From Davidsoniella eucalypti (taxonomy: Eukaryota; Ascomycota; Sordariomycetes; Microascales; Ceratocystidaceae): a DNA stretch of 64,000 nucleotides. Positions 58,459 to 64,000 of the stretch are shown one piece after another (the first letter of the stretch is position 1; every line of letters starts with the position of its first letter). A model generated the notes under the pieces. The model ran no database searches, was not told the DNA's origin, and saw nothing but the letters and a program-made list of their open reading frames with translations. Made by a program: the position numbers and the translations under genes. The stretch is taken from the NCBI GenBank assembly GCA_004009845.1, contig RMBW01000006.1:1-64000 (forward strand), read 5' to 3'.

Positions 58459-59127
58459 ATGTCCCCGAACCCATTTCTTCTCGCTGCTGACAGCCCGGCA
58501 GAGCTTATGTCGCTTTTACGGGCCACACCATCAATCGCCAGTACCCAAGACGAGACTGGATATTCACTTCTCCATGCTGCAGCTAGCTACAACCATTTAG
58601 ACCTCCTCCGTTCTCTAGTCACCGAATTCAATGTCGATGTGAACCTCCGTGACGGAGACGGCGAGAGCGCCCTGTTCGTCGCTGAAACTGTGGAAGTAGC
58701 TAAAATCTTGGTCGAGAAACTACAAGCAAGTCTGTTCATCCGGAACAACGAAAACCAAACTGCCGCCGAAAAGATAACACTGGAGGGTGACTATCCGGAA
58801 GTTGCCAATTACTTAATAGCGTTCGCCAGTAACACTGGAGATCAAAGTCCAGAAACAGCTTTGCGCCGCGAGGGCTTATTGGCTGATCAAGTTTCGGTGC
58901 CTAACATCCCAGATGGTCTCAAGGTCACCATGGGAACTATGGACGAAGAGAAGATGGAAGAGGCAGATCCTATCATTAAACAGATCATCGACGAGCTCTC
59001 TAAGCGGCCAGACTTCGACACCCCGGAAGTTCAGACCGAAGTGCGCCAACTCATTAGACGTATCTTGTCAGGCGAGACTATCTCAGATATCCATGCTACC
59101 ACTTTTGGCACTTCCTCAAAATCTTAA
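58459..59127 (+). CDS. Ankyrin-repeat protein
   Basis: Intronless, 222 aa, soluble, no signal peptide. About three ankyrin repeats fill residues 1-125: TGYSLLHAAASYNHLDLLRSL, VNLRDGDGESALFVAET and SLFIRNNENQTAAEK. A short acidic helical C-terminal domain follows (MDEEKMEEADPIIKQIIDELS...RQLIRRILSGE). Size and layout recall yeast Yar1, an ankyrin chaperone for ribosomal protein S3, but the resemblance is general and I would not assign that role. Ends 105 bases from the converging RPP40 gene. Confidence 0.8.
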   Translation: MSPNPFLLAADSPAELMSLLRATPSIASTQDETGYSLLHAAASYNHLDLLRSLVTEFNVDVNLRDGDGESALFVAETVEVAKILVEKLQASLFIRNNENQTAAEKITLEGDYPEVANYLIAFASNTGDQSPETALRREGLLADQVSVPNIPDGLKVTMGTMDEEKMEEADPIIKQIIDELSKRPDFDTPEVQTEVRQLIRRILSGETISDIHATTFGTSSKS

Positions 59128-59232
59128 ACATAATATATAAGTAATTTTTATCCTTGTCAAACACAAAGTATGAGTGCTTTCTAATTTGTCATTTGGTACG
59201 ATGAATGAGCCGTGACATGGTTTCTATAGATT

Positions 59233-60597
59233 TCATTCTCGCACATCCCATAGTAGATATTCAACAGGTGACTCTTCAAATGACATCATTGTCACTTCTG
59301 AAGCTGGAATCTCTGGTCCAACTTCCAAAGTTGTCACCGAAGCGATGAACCAAGCACCACCATTCTGAGATTTTTCCAAGCTAGCCAAGACCGCATTTGA
59401 AGCAATATCGGATGAGAGGAAACCACGCCAGCTAAGCTTGACTAACGAGATAGGTGATGATGGTTCTGGCACAGAGTATTGAGACAAGAAAGTGTCGATG
59501 GAATCTCCAGGTAGTATACGAGGGCTAGACAACCGAATTAAAGATATCCATTCATAGACATCATCGGCTACAAGCTCGAGATCTTTTCGATTATCAACAG
59601 AAATAGACCTTTTCAACTCGGAAAAGTCGGGCGCATTAACAGTTACATGCTCTTTTGAGCCGCTTGTTGGAACGACACATGGGTTGAAAGGCAATATGTA
59701 TGTTGGAGGTGATGAAGCTATTTCAAAAGTGTGTTAGTCGGTACGTTGAGAAACCATATATGAATATTGATCTTACCAGAGTTGGAGTCTACCGTCAGGT
59801 CTTGAAAAAGCCAACTCCTAGGCTCAGAAAAGACGTTTTTGCATGCATAAAGAAGCCTTTCAAACCCTCCTTTCCCAAGCCTCATTGCAGGTTGTGTTAG
59901 GTCAAGTTTCACCACTATGTCAGATGTTAGATAAAGGCTCTTTGTAAGTCTATTTTACAAGACAGATACAACAACTTACCCCAGCGGCTCTTGTGAGCTC
60001 TATTTTCTTTACTTTTAATCGGGGTTCCAGGCAGGCCTGTCCTTTCGTATATTTCTTTATCGAGGTATATCGAAAGGAGGCCTGATTTGAAATGTTAGAC
60101 TAGTAGCATGACGTGTACAATTCAACGCTAAACTAACCATTGATGACAGTGAATATGGTGTTTGTAATATTGTCGGCTTTACTGGCCAACATCACATTAC
60201 CTCCTATATGATGTCGAGTTAGAATCTTATATTATGAGTATAGTGAGAGTAAACATAGATCTTGAAGCTTTTACATACCCTCCTTGAAGCAGCAACGAAA
60301 GAAGTCTCCTTCAAGCATGTCCCCAAGAGACATTTTCAACCTATACGAAGGTCTTTGGTTGAATGCCTGTGCTACCTCATCATAGATTACTTCACAAAGG
60401 GCCTCAGGGACTATGAGATCAACTTGGTAGACTAGATTCAGCTGGCGGAAGGTCTGAAGAGGCTTCTTTTTGAGTGGTGGCTGAGATGGATCGAAATGGC
60501 CTAGCTGGCCATGAGTTATGAAACATTTTTGGGTCTGATAAACGGAAGGTTTGGGAAAAGAAATCATTTTCGTGAGGTTTTGATATGGCCAAATCAT
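59233..60597 (-). CDS. RPP40: RNase P/MRP protein subunit Rpp40 (five exons)
   Basis: Exons are complement 60279-60597, 60138-60203, 59980-60081, 59777-59914 and 59233-59717; introns 75, 56, 65 and 59 nt, all phase 1; 369 aa. The central region carries the RPP40 signature: LLSIYLDKEIYERTGLPGTP followed by RWVVKLDL and KGGFERLLYA. The C-terminal part contains the 'YEWISLIRL' helix. Rpp40-type proteins are subunits of nuclear RNase P and RNase MRP, which trim tRNA 5' ends and process rRNA. An alternative start at 60567 is possible. Divergent from TRM11. Fragmentary exons would hide this gene from single-frame searches. Confidence 0.82.
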
Positions 60598-61039
60598 AGA
60601 ATGAAGTATGTGTAAGTTTTATATGCCTTTTCAGCTTATATTGTACATCAATTCTAGGCTTGCAGAATCCCTCTAAGTGCGGCTATTAACTGGGTAAACA
60701 TGACACATAACCCTAAGGGTAGCCCAGCCCACTCAACTATGTGTGATGCACACCATGGGGTGCATATACAATCTACGAATTTAACAGAATTTTACTATAT
60801 AGTTCATGTTCAAGGCGGCTAAAGCAAAACAGATATTCATCATATATAGCACTGTACATGTTAATGCTACTTATCTGCTTCTATTATACAAGTTTGAATA
60901 TCCTCTCTATAACTATTAGATCCTGCATTATAAAAACCCTTGTTGTAGCAACCCTTGTCACGATACTCAACGATTATATTTGTCTGGCACACAAACTACC
61001 GTTACTACTAGCACGAACTCTTCAACAATTGTAGCTAGT
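60598..61039. promoter_or_regulatory. Divergent promoter region of RPP40 and TRM11
   Basis: 442-bp spacer between two tRNA-maturation genes. It contains a telobox-like ATAACCCTAAGGG at about 60707-60720. Co-regulation is inferred only. Confidence 0.4.
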
Positions 61040-62529
61040 ATGGAGTTCCTCGTGCGTTTCTTGCAAGTTCACGAGTCGTTTAGAATCCCAGAGCTCGAGT
61101 CATTGGCTGTGTTAGAAGGCGTTGATCTGGTCATCAAAAGTTACCATGAAGATGTACATATAGCTTTCCCTACACAATAACTTCTTCATATCGTGCTAAC
61201 CACTCTCACTAGAATCCGTTCTGCATCGTTACACTGCCTTCAGTTGAAGATGCTGCAAAGCTAGTCCGGCGATCTATATTGACGCAGGCTATCTATGAAT
61301 ACTGGTGTAGTGCACCTACGATACCCGAGCTTCTAACTGCGGTACAAGCCCATCCCTACTTATCACTGTCGAACTATAAAACGTGTAGTTTCAAGTTTGC
61401 AATTGATGTCTTTCAAGGGACACGAGACCGCCATGCTCAACGTGACATAATATCGGCATTCCTAGCGACGCTGCCCTTTGGTGGCCCAATAAGCATGTCT
61501 TCTCCCGACGAAGAATTCGCGATATTGGAACAATGGCCAGAAAATAGCCATGCTCGCGGTATCACCGCACCGATAAACACGCATTTCGGCCGTCTTATTG
61601 GAGGCAGTGCCCGTGATCTAGCCAAAAAGTACGATCTCAAGAAACGTAGTTGGATCAGCACTACCAGCATGGACGCCGAACTCGCTTTGATATCCGCAAA
61701 CATAGCCTTGGCCGGCCCTGGCAAGTTATTTTACGATCCGTTTTGCGGGACAGGTAGTTTTCCCGTTGCCGTGGGTCACTTCGGAGCTTTGGCATTTGGC
61801 AGTGATATCGACGGTCGTCCTCTTCGTGGCAAAAGCGCCGAGAAGTGCGTTAGAGGGAACTTTGTGCAATACGGTATCCAGGGCAGCTTTGGAGATGTCT
61901 TTTCTGCAGACTTGACCAATTCGCCTGTACGATGCAATGGCTCTGCTGGTGTGTTCGATGGCATAGTCTGTGATATGCCTTATGGCGTTAGAGAAGGCCT
62001 CAAGGTCCTTGGTCTAAAGGATCCAGAAAAGACGCCGTGGATCTTGGAAGCCGGAAAGAAGGAAGCGAAGTATGTATTTTCTGGTTATACTGTTTGGATA
62101 TAAGAAACCGTATACGCACGAACTATCGCTGACCACTTTCAAAATAGAGCATCAAGTTACCACCCCCCTACCAAACCATACAGCTTTTTCACAATGCTGA
62201 CCGATATATTGGTATTCGCCACCCGAACTTTGACGGTATCTGGCCGTCTATCCTTCTGGATGCCAGCCGTCGATGAAAGTCAGGTTGTATATCCTATCCC
62301 ATCACACCCACAGCTACGACTACTATCAGTATGTACTCAACAGTTCAACAAATGGTCTCGTCGACTGATAACATATGAGCGCATGCACGATAACGAAGTG
62401 CTAGAGGGAGCCGTAGAAGAATGGGAAACTCAACGAGCCAAGGCTCAAGCCGAGGAAGAGGCTAAAGGTGTCTCAGCTGACGAACTCAACCCCTTCCGGA
62501 AGAGTTACTTTAAAGGTTTCCAGGAGTAA
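61040..62529 (+). CDS. TRM11: tRNA (guanine10-N2)-methyltransferase Trm11 (three exons)
   Basis: Catalytic subunit of the Trm11-Trm112 complex that methylates G10 of cytosolic tRNAs. Exons 61040-61153, 61213-62069 and 62148-62529 (introns 59 and 78 nt); 450 aa. The N-terminal part (1-~150) is a ferredoxin-like/THUMP tRNA-binding region. The SAM-binding motif is FYDPFCGTGSF (DPFCGTGS at 213-220), followed by GSDIDGRP. The catalytic motif IV is DMPYG (292-296), a D-x-P-Y of the N2-guanine type. Exon 3 has PYSFFTMLTDIL and VSGRLSFWMPA. The start MEFLVRFLQ matches the usual beginning of the family. Strong call. Confidence 0.94.
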
Positions 62530-63069
62530 TCTTAATTGAGCTTATATCGGGTTATATCAAACACAAAAGGGCATGGAAAATAGGTTACTACAAAGCATCA
62601 TATTTTAGAACAACTTGTCTGCCGGTCTTTCGTAGTGATGTCACATAAAATCAAGGCGTTGGCGGTATTTAAATATTGAACACCAAGAGCTATGATATTG
62701 GGGTGGTATCCGTGTAATAATTACGCGTGCATGATGCTAGATCATACGCAATTGCATGTAGTTAGTTAAGCAAAGGAGATATAACGCCTATATACTAAAT
62801 ATTCCCGCCCTGATATATTCGATATCAGTCATATTGGGTGGAGCATGGGAAACAAGACAAAAAATAGAAAAGAGCAAATTGAGGGTGTAATAGTAGGGAA
62901 AAAAGCAAAGACTCGACAACTAATCAGAAAGTATAGTTGGGAGGTGTGTTGACACCACAAACAAGGAAACATGGCGACTTCGTAACTAAATGGGTATACA
63001 TATTCGTGAATTGACCTGATAGCCCTAGCCCATAGGCGTGATATAGATGGTGGAATCGAACCCAAAGAC
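62530..63069. other. Convergent 3' flanks of TRM11 and GID4
   Basis: No feature recognised. A tRNA-B-box-like string near 63050 was examined and rejected. Confidence 0.5.
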
Positions 63070-64000
63070 TCATCTGAACTCAAGTGAAGAGTACCGGCCA
63101 AAGTCTTTGATGTGGGTGAGGGTCAGTTGTTGGAACCTGGTAGATAACGTTAGCAATGCTGATAACCAAATAGCTATGGCTGAAACATATGTAAGGAAGT
63201 AAGACTTACTTTTCACTACGCGCATGGAAGTAGATTCCGCTGATTTCACCCTTCAGCATGTTGAAGCAGATATAGTAAAATCCCTCAAAACTTGCACCTG
63301 TGATGCTACGAACAGTGTGATCGGGAACTAAGAAATGTTCTTTCCAACGCATGAAGAGATATTCCTTTGGGAGGTTGTCTATATGCGGCATATGTCCCTT
63401 GCGCATTGAACGGTGGTATTGGCGAAAGGCGTGGAACTTGCTCCAATGACTAGTATCGACAGACTCTGTAGCACCCCAAGACTCGTGGTCGGTTATGAAA
63501 TCATATTTGGGGCCGATTATTTCACCCTCGAAGAAGGTGGTGAGTTGTGGGTGGTCTGGTGTAAGACCTATAGACAAGGGGGGGTAAGCATTCTTGTTAG
63601 TTGACACATACAAACAAAAAAAAAAACTGTCTTGTCATCAAATGCATGGTGGGTGGCTTGTTTAGACGTACCTTGGATTTTAAGATAGCCACAAAGATAC
63701 GACTCGGCCATGTCGACGTATTTGATTTCAACATGTACGTCGTAGACTTGACGTTCGGCTTGCTGTGTACCCTGATATCGGCTTCCGGGCCGTAGAAATG
63801 GAGACGGTATGCTAGGTTGTGTCTATAAGTTAAGCCGGTCAATTTCAGTTCCCTTATTTGTGGTCTCTTGGTTTACGATTACGATCACTCCTTTTGAGCC
63901 ACTGATGTCATGTCAAGGTTGTCATTGTCTCAGAACTTACTCTTAGACCAGGAAAGTCAAAGCCCATGTCATATGCAGAAAACCCCGGCTCAAGATCCAT
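63070..64000 (-). CDS. GID4: GID/CTLH ubiquitin-ligase substrate receptor Gid4 (Vid24), 5' end beyond the window
   Basis: Recognises N-terminal proline degrons, for example on gluconeogenic enzymes, for the GID E3 ligase. Exons seen: complement 63941->64000 (partial), 63672-63822, 63210-63567 and 63070-63136; introns 118, 104 and 73 nt with matching phases. The beta-barrel is evident: SPFLRPGSRYQGTQQ, VEIKYVDMAESYLCGYLKI, TTFFEGEIIG, YDFITDHESWGA, HWSKFHAF, YLFMRWKEHFLVPDH, GASFEGFYYICFN and GIYFHARSEKFQQLTL. An ATG coincides with the window edge, but family members have a longer N-terminus, so it is probably internal. Confidence 0.93.

Noticed and set aside
63040..63075. tRNA gene on the minus strand
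   Set aside because: GGGTTCGATTCC resembles a B box, but there is no matching A box or cloverleaf upstream and the string overlaps the GID4 stop codon region.

Overview
This is nuclear DNA of a filamentous ascomycete (Pezizomycotina). The evidence is a HET-domain protein, a fungal ubiquitin-like-domain protein, a small oligopeptide transporter and typical ascomycete housekeeping genes. Introns are short (56-147 nt) with GTAAGT-like donors, CTAAC-like branch sites and YAG acceptors. I cannot name the genus.

Layout. Positions 1-9.2 kb hold no convincing gene. The splicing kinase prp4 (two exons, minus) lies at 9.2-11.6 kb and a secreted Ala/Thr-rich, cell-surface-like protein (minus) at 12.2-14.1 kb. 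From about 15 to 37 kb is an accessory compartment rich in mobile DNA. It holds a non-LTR retroelement copy with an apparent 5' inversion (15.7-16.3 kb), a 0.75-kb MULE-derived element with long terminal inverted repeats (16.6-17.4 kb) and a Crinkler-type REase-kinase gene with a probable premature stop (17.5-19.7 kb). These are followed by a retroelement zinc-knuckle fragment (19.9 kb), an RRM protein (21.8-24.0 kb), a 1.08-kb non-LTR insertion with an 18-bp target duplication (24.26-25.34 kb), a HET-domain gene (27.6-30.5 kb), a dead Tc1/mariner copy with intact ends (31.96-33.4 kb) and a ubiquitin-like-domain protein (34.5-37.1 kb).

Scattered through 12-32 kb are five insertions of only about 35-65 bp. 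They share one core, end in A-rich tails and are each flanked by their own 7-14 bp target-site duplication. This is the least expected structure in the window. A second gene-poor stretch (38-43.8 kb) precedes a GC-rich oligopeptide transporter broken by several frame changes (43.9-46.7 kb).

The last 17 kb are ordinary housekeeping DNA: RPT5 of the 26S proteasome, mitoribosomal uL10m, a multi-pass membrane protein, a small DUF4870-like membrane protein, tRNA ligase TRL1, an ankyrin protein, RNase P/MRP subunit RPP40, the tRNA methyltransferase TRM11, and the 3' part of GID4 (running off the right edge). TRL1, RPP40 and TRM11 all act in tRNA maturation and lie within about 7.5 kb. GID4 and RPT5 belong to the ubiquitin-proteasome pathway.

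Exon borders were placed by eye from splice signals, reading phase and protein continuity. Family assignments rest on recognised motifs; no database search was run.
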